From contig JAKSYS010000235.1 of NCBI GenBank assembly GCA_022925895.1, forward strand, positions 17,732 through 81,731: a stretch of DNA of 64,000 nucleotides, read 5' to 3'. Within the stretch, counting starts at the first letter, position 1. Each line of letters opens with the position of its first letter. The position numbers and the translations under genes were made by a program. The notes under the pieces were generated by a model, which was not told the origin of the DNA, did no database searches, and saw nothing but the letters and a program-made list of their open reading frames with translations. This DNA comes from Fragilaria crotonensis (taxonomy: Eukaryota; Bacillariophyta; Fragilariophyceae; Fragilariales; Fragilariaceae). This document shows, piece after piece, positions 22,436 through 33,015 of this stretch.

Positions 22436-23320
22436 TAGTAGTAGAGGATAGTTCTGGACTCATGTCTCATGTCCCTTAGCTAGTGATTGAATATGGTCTT
22501 CACAATGACTTGTTTCATATGCTCACGAGGAGGTTGCTGACAATTTCCCTATCCCAGCAATGGAATGGGTGTAAAGACATTGGTCTTCTTTCAGCCAATC
22601 ATGCTTGTGCTGGTAACAATCATATTCACACGGGTGTCAAATTTTGTCGTGTATCATTGTCTTTGTCGGAAGCAACTGTTTTAGTATGGTGTACTACTAA
22701 TTGACAAGGAGGATACAATGCGACCAAACCTATTGTGCTGAATTAACCTCCATTGGTTCCACAGTCGACGAGGAATCAATATCAATCCAAGGTGTCTTGG
22801 TTTTCCAGTTTCAAAGCCTCCGTATCATTTTGGCGAGGACAACAGAGTTCCCAGATCCCAGACGGCGAACTCAAAACGAGCCATTACGGTCTTGTATGAG
22901 TCTACTAGACCACAAAGACTCATGAATGCTCAATGGTGGTGCTGATTGAAGAATTTCACTGATGTGTGTACCAAGGTCCTTGGTAACACTTTATTCCAGG
23001 ACTTCTTAGTGTTGGATGATATGATGACTTCTTGACAGAGACTGGGTTTGTTAGGAGAGATAAGCCTGGCTCATGATGTTTGTTCATCTGACATTGAAAA
23101 AATGACATGCTGTTTTGTCTTCTCTCAAACAACAAGGACACATTTTTTTTAAAATAGGATCCTTGCTCTCTGTCCAATGATGGTAACGCCTTGTAGCTAC
23201 CCACAGGGTGCCAATCATGAATTACTTTCATGTGAGTGACTTATGCGGCAAGCAACCAGCAGAAGGATTGGGCTCATAACACTCACCAACCATTGCTTCC
23301 ACTCCAGCATTGCGGCCAAG
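22436..23320. other. Gene-free portion of duplication copy B, left of the solo LTR
   Basis: Corresponds to about 11,025-11,910 of copy A. No frame is conserved as a protein between the copies. Confidence 0.6.
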
Positions 23321-23701
23321 TGCAGTAGACCGCACGTGCCCCTAGCGTAGAGCGATACAGTATACTATAATTACTAGTATCCAGTACTACAATACAATGG
23401 CCATGTATAGTACTTGGATATACCGGTAGGCTAGTAATACCAAAGTACAGTGCAACAATAGAACACTGATCCTGTACAACAGTGCAACCGTACAACAGTA
23501 GAATGAGAACTGTTTGACATCTCTTGGAAACTCACTGAGTCTCCTAGATGAATGAAAGAGAACAGTCCAATCCCACCAAGGATGGGACTGCTCTCTTGGT
23601 TTAAAAACTAGTCTCATAACTTTAATAAGTCTACAACTATTACCCCCTTTAACCTAGCTACAAATTAAATTACAAAAACTGATTACTTGGCGCGTAGGGC
23701 A
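23321..23701 (+). mobile_element. Solo LTR of the gypsy family
   Basis: 381 bp beginning TG (TGCAGTAGACCG) and ending CA (GCGTAGGGCA), flanked by the 5-bp direct repeat CCAAG (23,316-23,320 and 23,702-23,706). Copy A at 11,910 has a single CCAAG, proving insertion followed by LTR-LTR recombination or loss of the interior. It is the reverse complement of the LTRs at 24,507 and 29,376, but with many differences, so it is older than that element. As written it lies on the plus strand in transcriptional sense, opposite to the complete element. Confidence 0.93.
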
Positions 23702-23706
23702 CCAAG

Positions 23707-24501
23707 CAAGCCAGGGATAAATCCCGGAGCGTCTGAGCTGTCTATTGACAATGTCGGCACCATCCACAGCGCAGCTGCGGAATTCGCTCATTTCAAATCA
23801 TGACAGCATTATCCCTCCTTCTCAAGGAGCACAGTCTCCGCCTTCTCTAGATCTCTTCCTTGACATCTTACAATTTCTTTGAATCACTGGATTGATGGAG
23901 GAAGTCTGAGATGCAATCTGTTCTTCAATCAACACTGCTGCCAAGGCTTTGATCAAATAATGCGTTGAATCTGTCGCAATCCATTCTTGACGCATCACAA
24001 CAACTCTCACAGCAATGGAATACTAGTATAATTTATAGGCAGATCAATTCCGATGCACTCATTTCTTGCAAATTTGCTTGTTGTCATCCCTCCATACAGC
24101 TTTTCTTTAAGATCGACAATCACCTACTACGACGAAGTAATATGAGAGAGCAGAGAAGTGCAAGCAAGAAGAAGCAATGAATTACTGAGTATCTTGACCT
24201 CGCAAATGCACACTCGTTAGAAGTGTAGTATAGCACCCCATGTCACTTGTAAATGCTGGTAGTACTGGAGTACTGGTTGCACAAATCATTGTACTGGAGT
24301 ACAAGTACTAGCTTTCCAATGGTTGGATCCTCACCTCGTTGTTGTCGTCTTGCTTCTTGTTCTTGTTCTCGTTCTCGTTCTCATTCTCGTTCATCTTTGA
24401 TAGCGCCTTCTGATAAAGAAAACGTCCTTGCTTGATCAGATCTAATTGCTCATGGTGGCAGAATTTTATCTACAATGTATGATATGACAAAGACATGGCT
24501 G
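23707..24501. other. Gene-free portion of duplication copy B between LTR insertions
   Basis: Corresponds to about 11,911-12,770 of copy A, with ~100 bp deleted near 24,447. It holds the TTCTCG-type simple repeat (24,357-24,395) and GTAC-rich motifs (24,260-24,312). Confidence 0.6.
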
Positions 24502-24506
24502 AGATG

Positions 24507-24889
24507 TGCCCTACGCGCGAAGTAATCAGTTTTATTTTGGAGGCTAATTTGTAGCTAGTTTTAAAGGGTTAATAGTTGCACCTTATTAAAAGTTATGAGA
24601 CTAGTTTAAAAGCAAGAGAGCAGTCCCATCCTTGGTGGGATTGGACTGTTCTCTTTCATTCATCTAGGAGACTCAGTGAGTCTCCAAGAGATGTCAAACA
24701 GTTCTCATTCTACTGTTGTACGGTTGTACTGTTGTACAGGATCAGTGTTCTATTGTTGCACTGTACTATGGTATTACTAGTCTACCGGTATATCCAAGTA
24801 CTATACATGGCCATTGTATTGTAGTACTGGATACTAGTAATATAGTATACTGTATCGCACTACGCTAAGGGCACGTGCGGTGTACTGCA
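24507..24889 (-). repeat. 3' LTR of the gypsy element
   Basis: 383 bp; on the minus strand TGCAGTACACC...GTAGGGCA. It contains a perfect 19-bp palindrome (GGAGACTCA-G-TGAGTCTCC on the plus strand, near 24,667) and several GTAC motifs. The minus-strand purine run AGGGAAGCGAG (24,890-24,900) just before it is the likely polypurine tract, and overlaps the pol stop codon TAG at 24,899-24,901. Confidence 0.95.
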
Positions 24890-24898
24890 CTCGCTTCC

Positions 24899-26437
24899 CT
24901 AATTGGGCGGTACGCGTTCTTTATATGGTGTCAGTCGACGTATGTTGACACGTTCATTGACAATGCCACGTTGAATGCGTACTGTACCATTAGCATAGGT
25001 TTCAGTAATCCGATAAGGTCCCGTACGTGGGGCGGACAATTTGGAGATCAGTCCTGGTTTTTCCAATAGGACTTTTTCGCCAACACGGTACTCGTGTTCA
25101 ATGCGTTTTGCATTTTCCTTTTTATTATTGGCGTTAATAATGTCTTGCTTACGTTGTCGTATTCTAGCCCAATCCGTTTTTAATTGGATGGGCAACAACA
25201 TGTCGCGTCCAAATACTAACTGTCCGGGTGTAGCATCTAACGTAGTATGTACTGTACTACGTATTGCCCATGCAGCTGCACTTAGGAACGGTCCCCAAGG
25301 GTCATTCGCATCGAGTTCTTTGTGTTCGAGTTCGAATGTCCGAAGTGCATTGCCAAGTACTTGATGTACTCGTTCTACAATACCGTTTGATTGTGGATTG
25401 TAACTAGATGACGGTTTTTCTTTCATACCATAATTCTCGCACATTTGTTTGAATTGTGCTTTGAATTCTGAACCGTTATCATACCCTATGTATTGGGGTC
25501 GTGGATATCTTGTCAACCACGTATTATTAAACGCTTCCATGACAGTATGTGCATTTTTATCTGGTATAGAAATGACTTCGAACCATCCTGTCACGGGGTC
25601 GATCATAGTCAATGCACGAAGTGTATGCGTGGACGTTGGAGTACGTACCACGTATGGTCCAATCAAGTCTACGTTTACACGAGACCAGGGAAGTTCTTCA
25701 GCTTCCTTAGGAGGTAAGTGTCCATACTTCTTCCTTTGTTTCTTAAATAGTTGACACGTACGACATGTCTTACAGAATGTCTCAACGTGACTACGTAATT
25801 TTGGCCACGTACATGTTTGACGTATCATTGCCTCAGTGCGTGATTCGCCTGGGTGTGCTAGGTACTCATGATACCAAGCTACTACGCGTTGTTGAAGTTG
25901 AATGGGAATATATATTTTTCCCTGGTACGTAATGACCTCAACTCCTTCAATCGTTTTGGTATTGAAGTTTTGACTTTTTGATTTCGTACTTCTTCGTTTA
26001 AGTTCGTTATCTAACCGTTGGTATTTAGCGATTAGCGTAGGACTTAACGGAAAGTCCGTTTCTTTGACGTCCGCCTTTGTCATGAAGATGTAAGCCATAC
26101 TATCATTTGTAGGCTCTGCGGGTAACTTCTCATTGAAGTTTGCATCTAATCGTGACAAGGCGTCAGCAATGACGTTCTTTTCTCCTTTTATGTGTAGAAA
26201 GGTAGGTCCAAACTCTTCTATTAGGAGTCTCCATCGTATGATACGATCGGTGGACATTTTCTGATATAGGAGATTCTTATGATCTGTATGTACTATCAGT
26301 TTTTGACCTAATAGTATATTTTTGAATTCCTTAAGTGTTTCTACTATGGATAACAGCTCTTGTTCACCAGTCGTGTAACGTTTTTGAGCGCTGTTAAGTT
26401 TCCTACTGTAGAAAGCTAACGGACGGTCATTTTGCAT
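24899..26437 (-). CDS. Gypsy pol, RNase H and integrase part
   Basis: A 512-codon frame. RNase H begins at once (RPLAFYSRKLNSAQKRYTTG, then IVHTDHKNLLY and ADALSRLD at about residues 10-110). Next come the integrase H2C2 finger (HEYLAHPGESRTE and CKTCRTCQLFKKQ, about 190-235), and the DDE core with D in VNVDLIGPY, D in GYDNGSEF and E in NGIVERVHQ. The tail resembles the gypsy GPY/F-type region (LISKLSAPRTGPYRI). No chromodomain is seen. Its ATG overlaps the preceding stop (TAATG), but the upstream frame clearly belongs to the same polyprotein, so this is not a genuine separate start. Confidence 0.9.
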   Translation of the reverse strand: MQNDRPLAFYSRKLNSAQKRYTTGEQELLSIVETLKEFKNILLGQKLIVHTDHKNLLYQKMSTDRIIRWRLLIEEFGPTFLHIKGEKNVIADALSRLDANFNEKLPAEPTNDSMAYIFMTKADVKETDFPLSPTLIAKYQRLDNELKRRSTKSKSQNFNTKTIEGVEVITYQGKIYIPIQLQQRVVAWYHEYLAHPGESRTEAMIRQTCTWPKLRSHVETFCKTCRTCQLFKKQRKKYGHLPPKEAEELPWSRVNVDLIGPYVVRTPTSTHTLRALTMIDPVTGWFEVISIPDKNAHTVMEAFNNTWLTRYPRPQYIGYDNGSEFKAQFKQMCENYGMKEKPSSSYNPQSNGIVERVHQVLGNALRTFELEHKELDANDPWGPFLSAAAWAIRSTVHTTLDATPGQLVFGRDMLLPIQLKTDWARIRQRKQDIINANNKKENAKRIEHEYRVGEKVLLEKPGLISKLSAPRTGPYRITETYANGTVRIQRGIVNERVNIRRLTPYKERVPPN

Positions 26438-28881
26438 TATGACTGCTCCCAGTTGATAATCACTGGAGTCCGTATAAATGTGAAAGTCTTTTGAGAAGTC
26501 AGGATAAGCCAGTAATGTCTCTCTCGACTAATTATGGCCTTAATGTCTTCAAATGCTTTCTGTTCTTTATCATGCCAAATAAATTTAGCTTTGGCAGAAC
26601 ACAGCGCCGTAAGCGGTGCTAGTATGTGACTTCTACGTCGCCACATGTCACGGTAGTAATTGATCATACCTAAGAAACGTCTTAACTGCCGTTTGGTAGT
26701 TGGTGGTGTCAGCCGCATAATCGCTTCCACTTTCTTAGGTTGAGGTTGGATACCGCGACGAGTAATCCAATAGCCTAAGTAATCAATCTCGGTCACAGCG
26801 AACGAGGATTTACGTAGGTTAATGGCAAAGCCAACATCAGTTAGGCGTTGCAACACGAGTTCAACATGCTGAAGATGGTCCTCGTAGGAACCTGCTGTTG
26901 TAATCAGTATGTCATCTAAGTACGCACGCACATTAGGCAAATCGCCCATAATGTCATTAATTATGGCCTGAAAGATGTCAGGACTGCCATTCAAGCCCAT
27001 AGGTAGGCGACAGTAGCGATATTTGCCCCAGGGTACAATCATCGTACATAGATAGCTGGATTCTTTATCCAGTACAATATGGTAGTAGCCCATACTTAAG
27101 TCCAGAGCCGTTGCCCAAGTAAACCCTTCAAGTTTCTGAAGAAGGTCTGCAATCTTGGGTAACGGGTATGGTTTACGTTTGATGTACCTATTAAGTACAC
27201 GAAAGTCCGTTAGGACTCGAACGTCACCAGTCTTTTTAGGCTGTATGAACGTTGGTGCCGCCCACTCGGAGTCATTGCACTTCGTTAATACTCCTATGTC
27301 ACATAGGCGTTGAATTTCTTTCTTCGTTGTTTCCTCGTAGCATTTTGGTACAGGGAACGGACGAGCGTGATACGGCTTCTCATCCTTACTTAAGGGCCGT
27401 AGTTCGAGATGTACAGGCGGTACATTAAGTACGCCCAGTCCTCCACGAAACAACTTTGGGTACTTTCGTAGCGAACGTACGAGTTGTTCTTGTTGATCGT
27501 TATTTAGGTGCGTATCCATGTGTGCGTAGTCATCCAGATCTAACGCACTATAGTCTGCATCCAGTATACGTTTCTGCCTTGCTTCTGCTTCCTTGAGTAC
27601 CGTAGGTTCGATACTGTGGTAGTAGATAGCTGTAGCATTCTGTAGATCGGATATTACGTGTTTTTCTTTCATGGGAATTTCTACACCTTCCCATACTATC
27701 CGTTGGGTATTGAAATTAATTTCGATACCTAATTCTGATAGTAAATCTGCACCGATGATCATGTCATACTGTGCATTCTTGCGCAATGTATGTGTGTCCT
27801 CATGACACACCCATTGTACTATTTTTGACGTACTAAACTCGGGTAATTTGAATTTAATTTCCCGTTGCAGTTTTGTTACGAATTGACCACCCATAGTGTG
27901 CCATCGTGTATGTGATGTTTTGAATACCGGTCCAGTTAAGCCCCGTATCGCATCCTTAAGTATAATTGTCGCAGATGCTCCAGTGTCTAGCAAAATGCGA
28001 ACGATGCCGGGTTTGCCTGTTCCCATCACTTCGCCCACGACTTCGGTGGTTTTGTGTTTTTGTTTTTGTCTCTTACTGCCATGGCCATCTTTGGATGGCA
28101 ATATCTCACTAGAAAATAAACCAAAGTAGATGGAACTTTCGTCACTATCTTCTTTAGTCTCTACTGTGCTAATTGTTGTCTTGGGACTGAACATTTCCAC
28201 GATTTCTGCATCCGAATTCTCGGGTGTAAAGTCGCGGACCTTACGCTTGCCAGACTTCGGGTTGCGTGGAAGACGCTCAAGGATAGCGTTAAGCTGCTCC
28301 TGCGTCATCAAGACATTTCGGTCGGTAGAACCGACATTTTTCTTACCAGGTTTCTGTTTCCCCTTGTTCTCAGGGTTAAACCAACAGTCTTTTGTAGTAT
28401 GATTCGTACGACCGCAATGCGCACACTTCTTATACTTAGACGACTGTGTTTTGGCCGTTGCCATTTTGTCAGCGGACTTACCGTTCCAATTGCCCTTTTT
28501 CGTGCCCTCAGGGTTATCGGATTTGTCCACCTTACGACGTTTGGCCTCAAGTGCCTGTCTGAGTTCAAGTTTCTCAAAATAATCAACAGTGCCTTGAAAA
28601 TCGAACTTATAAAGCTCGATGTTCGCACCAAGAATGACCGCTTGCCATTCTTCAGGCTTCGCCTGGTTGAGAATTTGAATCAAGTCGTCATCAGACAATT
28701 TAGACGGTTCAGCCTTACCTTCTTCCCGTGGAAAATACGGTAAGTAATTATTTAGCTCGCGTAAACGCGTAGCAAAGTTACGAACCGTATGACTTCCAAG
28801 ACGTAGGTAATGCTGCATGTACACCACCTGCTTCTGGTACGCATGCAAGATTGGGAAGTAAGACTTACCAACTTCCGTCAT
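26437..28881 (-). CDS. Gypsy gag C-terminus, protease and reverse transcriptase part
   Basis: An 814-codon frame. Gag-like sequence precedes a CCHC knuckle at residues 153-166 (CAHCGRTNHTTKDC). The protease motif LLDTGASATII lies near residue 300, and RT follows with LTDFRVLNRY, LDLSMGYYHI, FQAIINDIMG and the catalytic AYLDDILI. After the RT thumb (LRRFLGMINYYRDMWRRR) the frame runs into a wrong tail because of a two-base GA excess near 26,518-26,523. Without it the frame joins the RNase H frame below. The ATG at 28,881 is internal: the same frame is open further upstream and continues Gag. Confidence 0.92.
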   Translation of the reverse strand: MTEVGKSYFPILHAYQKQVVYMQHYLRLGSHTVRNFATRLRELNNYLPYFPREEGKAEPSKLSDDDLIQILNQAKPEEWQAVILGANIELYKFDFQGTVDYFEKLELRQALEAKRRKVDKSDNPEGTKKGNWNGKSADKMATAKTQSSKYKKCAHCGRTNHTTKDCWFNPENKGKQKPGKKNVGSTDRNVLMTQEQLNAILERLPRNPKSGKRKVRDFTPENSDAEIVEMFSPKTTISTVETKEDSDESSIYFGLFSSEILPSKDGHGSKRQKQKHKTTEVVGEVMGTGKPGIVRILLDTGASATIILKDAIRGLTGPVFKTSHTRWHTMGGQFVTKLQREIKFKLPEFSTSKIVQWVCHEDTHTLRKNAQYDMIIGADLLSELGIEINFNTQRIVWEGVEIPMKEKHVISDLQNATAIYYHSIEPTVLKEAEARQKRILDADYSALDLDDYAHMDTHLNNDQQEQLVRSLRKYPKLFRGGLGVLNVPPVHLELRPLSKDEKPYHARPFPVPKCYEETTKKEIQRLCDIGVLTKCNDSEWAAPTFIQPKKTGDVRVLTDFRVLNRYIKRKPYPLPKIADLLQKLEGFTWATALDLSMGYYHIVLDKESSYLCTMIVPWGKYRYCRLPMGLNGSPDIFQAIINDIMGDLPNVRAYLDDILITTAGSYEDHLQHVELVLQRLTDVGFAINLRKSSFAVTEIDYLGYWITRRGIQPQPKKVEAIMRLTPPTTKRQLRRFLGMINYYRDMWRRRSHILAPLTALCSAKAKFIWHDKEQKAFEDIKAIISRERHYWLILTSQKTFTFIRTPVIINWEQS

Positions 28882-28897
28882 TACCAGCTGGAAAATC

Positions 28898-29341
28898 TCA
28901 TTTGGGAGTCTTCCTCTGTCGTGCGGGACCCGCTACGTTCTCCGTATCGAGTCTACGCCACGTTTGCTGGAATTTGTCTCTTGCACTGCCCTTAAGTAGT
29001 GCAAGCGCCATAGACGCTTTTTGTTCGCCAGACTCAAGCGGATAGTCACGAATGACCTCCTCGAGCTCTATGCGCCACTTCACCCACGCTTCTGGCGAGG
29101 TGTCGTAGTCTCCAAACAAACGAATTCTCTTTTCGATATTTTTGGAGTTCGCATTTCCGGCTTCAATCGGGACGTCGATTTTTTTATAGTTGCCCTCATC
29201 GTCAGATTTCTCTGTCGATTTCTTGGGCCTATCGAAATAAATCGACGGCGGATTCAACGCGAGGTTCGACTGACGGAATGCGACATGTTCCGCAGACGAA
29301 TTTTCAGACGCTTTGCGCTTACCTTTATTTTTGTTCGTCAT
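28898..29341 (-). CDS. Gypsy gag N-terminal part
   Basis: 147 codons from ATG at 29,341, with a basic, charged start (MTNKNKGKRKASENSS) and a helix-rich region containing WVKWRIELEEVIRDYPLESG. It stops at 28,898, but the adjacent frame continues the same Gag protein through NEIFQLVMTEVGKSYFPI. A single shift around 28,905-28,930 would unite the two. Programmed frameshifting is possible, but an indel mutation or assembly error is as likely. Confidence 0.85.
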   Translation of the reverse strand: MTNKNKGKRKASENSSAEHVAFRQSNLALNPPSIYFDRPKKSTEKSDDEGNYKKIDVPIEAGNANSKNIEKRIRLFGDYDTSPEAWVKWRIELEEVIRDYPLESGEQKASMALALLKGSARDKFQQTWRRLDTENVAGPARQRKTPK

Positions 29342-29375
29342 GGTGATGTACTGACCACTGGGAGTGAATTCACTG

Positions 29376-29759
29376 TGCCCTACGCGCGAAGTAATCAGTT
29401 TTATTTTGGAGGCTAATTTGTAGCTAGTTTTAAAGGGTTAATAGTTGCACCTTATTAAAAGTTATGAGACTAGTTTTTAAAACAAGAGAGCAGTCCCATC
29501 CTTGGTGGGATTGGACTGTTCTCTTTCATTCATCTAGGAGACTCAGTGAGTCTCCAAGAGATGTCAAACAGTTCTCATTCTACTGTTGTACGGTTGTACT
29601 GTTGTACAGGATCAGTGTTCTATTGTTGCACTGTACTATGGTATTACTAGTCTACCGGTATATCCAAGTACTATACATGGCCATTGTATTGTAGTACTGG
29701 ATACTAGTAATATAGTATACTGTATCGCACTACGCTAAGGGCACGTGCGGTGTACTGCA
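29376..29759 (-). repeat. 5' LTR of the gypsy element
   Basis: 384 bp. It differs from the 3' LTR only by two small indels by my reading. The minus-strand sequence following it (CAGTGAATTCACTCCC) has no obvious TGG primer-binding site, so priming is unresolved. Confidence 0.95.
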
Positions 29760-29764
29760 AGATG

Positions 29765-31456
29765 TCTCAAGGACCACTGAAACACATGATAACCATAGTA
29801 TATTTTGTACACAACAACATTGAACACCTGCTTTCTTTTACTCTTATACATCTCAATAATATAAGAAGGGTATATTGTTCTCCAATTCTTCAGTTTTGTA
29901 ATTACTACTAGTAGCTAGTACAGCTGTAAGTACCATGTTTTGAGTTTGTTTGCTGAAAGCATCGGCATCACAGCCATAATAACAGATTCATTTTTTATTG
30001 TTTACTTAGCACCATGTTTGATCCAAAGTGCATGAATTTAGTTGCCTACCACTGATGCCTTGGTACAGTCAGGAAAAGCAATAGAAAACCTTAGATTCTT
30101 CTTTCCTGCTACATGGGATTGTCAATGCACCAGCCAGCCACCAGGTAATCCATTGGGCATTATATCATTTTTGCAATCAGGGATTCTATCAAGTCTGCTA
30201 CTATTGAATAGCTACTAAGGAGTATTCCATTCGACAAGCCACCATGCAAACATGACATGAGGACAGGCAGTCCATTGCTGGTTGTCAAATCATCTCTCCA
30301 TGCAACTGTCAATTAAAACAATGCTGAGATTCTCAACATCAATGTAGGCACATTTTCCTCCAAGTGTTCAACAGGTGGAAATGCCATTGAGTGTGCCTTT
30401 GATGATTGCATCAGCTACCCAGCCAGTCACCAGGAATTGCTTCAATCCGGCTCTCATCAGTCTGAATGGTATTTCTGGGTCAGTCAGACAAGGGATCCGT
30501 TTTGCCATCAAAAATTCCATCTGATGCACCCATTGATGTTTGCAAAACTTCCTCCCTACTGCCAACTTTGCCCGCCATGATGCCTTGCTTGGTCATCAGC
30601 AAATCTCAAATTTGAACTACAATTTAGTATTCCATCCAGTTACTATTCCATCGCGTCACAAATATTCCTCCATCATTGTTGCAGTCAGGAATTCCCTCAA
30701 CCGCAAGCCTACCATCAAGCATTCCATCTGACCAGCCAAGTGATGATCCACCAGACAGTCCAATGATGGTCCCACTCACTCTACATACAACAGTAGATCA
30801 AGAAGTTGAGATTCCTAACACTCCTCCCCAACTACTCCGAGTAGTGTAGATTGTAGATGAATCTGAGACTCTATTGATTGTGCCTTTAGTGATTCCATCG
30901 GATACATAAGCATCAGGAAATCGCAATCTCATCAATCTCTCATGAATTGTTGGTGATGACATGTCCCCAAAGGATGCAAGCTTCGTCAAAGGATGTTGCT
31001 GTGCTCGTCATTGGTTTGCGCTGCATGTATGTACTCGAAGTACACTTGTACTACTACCTCTCACCTCGTATTAGCTACTGTAGGAGTACTCCAGTACGTG
31101 CGGAGTATTATGCATATGCATACGCATTATGCGTGCACATACACCGGTTCTTGCGTTCTTGCATGATTCACCTCCCCTTGAAATGAGCGTAGTCGAAGTG
31201 GACTTGCGAATTGTGATTTGTGATACACTGGATTTAAATCTCCTGTAGAAATGTACTAAGTTGGTACCTCGCGCTTTTGGATACTCTGCCTATTCATTTG
31301 TCTCAGGCGAATAAACAATTTCAAGTTTCAACACGGATGGAGTGATGCAGACGAATGACATAATCCTCGAGTACTTGTAACTTGTTCATGCTACTCGACA
31401 AGTCCGTTCTTTGATCCCCCTCTTTTCCACCTTGCCGATTCTCCTTCTAAATCTGG
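29765..31456. other. Gene-free portion of duplication copy B, right of the gypsy element
   Basis: Corresponds to about 12,776-14,508 of copy A. Short frames are not conserved in length between copies. The GTTCTTGC minisatellite has about two units here (near 31,146-31,165) against about five in A. Confidence 0.6.
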
Positions 31457-32868
31457 ATGTTTAAGGGGTTTGGAATGCGTAAGTATGGACTGCGAGTAGC
31501 TGGGCTTCTCGGTTTGACGACCCTGTGCATGCTGTGTGCCGTGCAGGTGTCGGTTTTGGGCTGGGGACTGGTGTTTGACGCTAGGCCATGCGAGAGGCAT
31601 CAGCTCCCTTTACTCGAGAGCCATTACCTCCCATTCCTCCCGTTCGACGACTCGGCCCTGCACCCCGCGCCCTACACTGACGACGAGACAGACATCGACC
31701 GCCTCCTTAAACTGTGCCATAATGGTGACTCGCTCATGATCACCGCTCAGTTCCAAGCCTCGGGAGATACTGCCCGCTCTGTCTACGAGCGCACCTGTTT
31801 TCCCTTGGAAATCGCCACCGCCCAGGGCGCCAGGTCAATGGGCCACTGTTCCGACTTTGTCCAATACATTTATTTCGCCGGAGCGAGGCTGTCCGATGAT
31901 TACGGCGCCGAAGCAATCCTACAGCATGCACGCCAGTGCCCCAATAGCTCCTTTTTGCATGGAGAGTATCCGCAACCTGATGTTTTCAAACTACCTGGTG
32001 TTCGCAATTATTGGATGCCCAACATTGAACAGGTTAATAAAGAGCAGGAGGAGCTAATACCATTAACGTATCGATTCCTGGGGAAAACTCACAAAGCCGT
32101 CGAGGTTATCCGGGATTATTTGAAGAAGCATTCGTTGCCTGATACCACTCGGTTTATCTCCCACACATCGCCTGATCCGCTTACCCCTCGCGCCCGCCAA
32201 ACCGAACGCAACTTTGATTCCTTTTACCATGGATATGGTCATAGCGGTCGAAAAAGCACGCCCGAGCTGCTCCAATGCTGGGCCAGTAACCCTTCATTTC
32301 CAACCTTGACAGTACTTGGCCGAAATTCTTGCCCGAGTATCAAAACATTTCGAATATTAACATTATTGAGGGAGTTGTGGATGTGGACCAATTGAGAAGG
32401 ATGCAGCGCAGCGCAGGTGTTCATATGTGTCCTTCCTCGATGGAGGGATATGGTCATTATATTTCTGAAGCCAGGGGTATGGGTGCGCTAGTGGTGACGA
32501 CCGATTTTGGACCCATGAATGAGTTTGTCGTGCCCCACTATTCTGGTGTGCTGATCCGACCTGGCGACGAGGCGCACGAAGGTTATATGGCCTTGGACCA
32601 TGTAGCCGTGCATCCCGTGACGGAAAACATTTGTGATTCGGTTCGGGAAGTTTTGAAGATGCCTTTGCATCAACGCAAGCTATATGGAGACCGAGGACGG
32701 AGATTGTATGAAATTTTTAGAGAGGAAATGAAGCACAACCTTCGTGAATTGAAACGAGAGACTGTGGAACATTTTTCATCCAGCGAGGATAATTCAATGA
32801 GCCAGGTGGATATAGACAGTGTCATTTCAGAATGCAACCGGAAGTTGCACGAGGCGAAGGCGATGTAG
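31457..32868 (+). pseudogene. Family-4-like glycosyltransferase, frame-broken copy B
   Basis: Nearly identical to the intact gene at 14,509-15,921, with the same ATG and signal anchor. Near 32,330 copy A reads CCTTTGCCC where this copy reads TCTTGCCC. The missing base ends the first frame at 32,395 after 312 codons. The remainder (32,329-32,868) is intact in another frame and contains EGYGHYISE. A truncated product would lack the whole donor-binding domain and be inactive. Surrounding substitutions (around 32,322-32,350) are denser than elsewhere in the copy, which argues for real divergence rather than pure sequence error. Confidence 0.85.
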
Positions 32869-32920
32869 TGGCAGGCATAATTGGGTTCTAAAACAAATAC
32901 TCTACTTCTATTCATGAGTC

Positions 32921-33015
32921 ATCGCAGTCCTTGATTGACGGAGGTCCATTTGGACCAGGATGTGGAAACTGGCTCTGTCGATTTGCCTATCCGACAGAAT
33001 CGTCACCAATCACGC
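32921..33015 (+). pseudogene. Short CPBP gene remnant
   Basis: About 95 bp match the start of the transplanted segment in copy A (15,974 onward) and the source gene (34,370 onward), with an internal loss of ~22 bp, then stop matching after CACGCT. It shows that the CPBP/PGAP1 segment was present after the glycosyltransferase before the A/B duplication and was later deleted from B. Confidence 0.8.

Larger units (their letters stand above)
24507..29759 (-). mobile_element. Full-length Ty3/gypsy LTR retrotransposon
   Basis: 5,253 bp from TG (24,507) to CA (29,759), flanked by the 5-bp target duplication AGATG (24,502-24,506 and 29,760-29,764). Copy A at 12,770 is uninterrupted. Coding capacity is on the minus strand in gypsy order: Gag, CCHC, protease, RT, RNase H, integrase. 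By eye the two LTRs differ only by two small indels (an extra TT and a missing G near 29,475) and no substitutions, so insertion is very recent. Two frame breaks split the polyprotein, near 28,920 and 26,520. It inserted after the A/B duplication. Confidence 0.96.
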
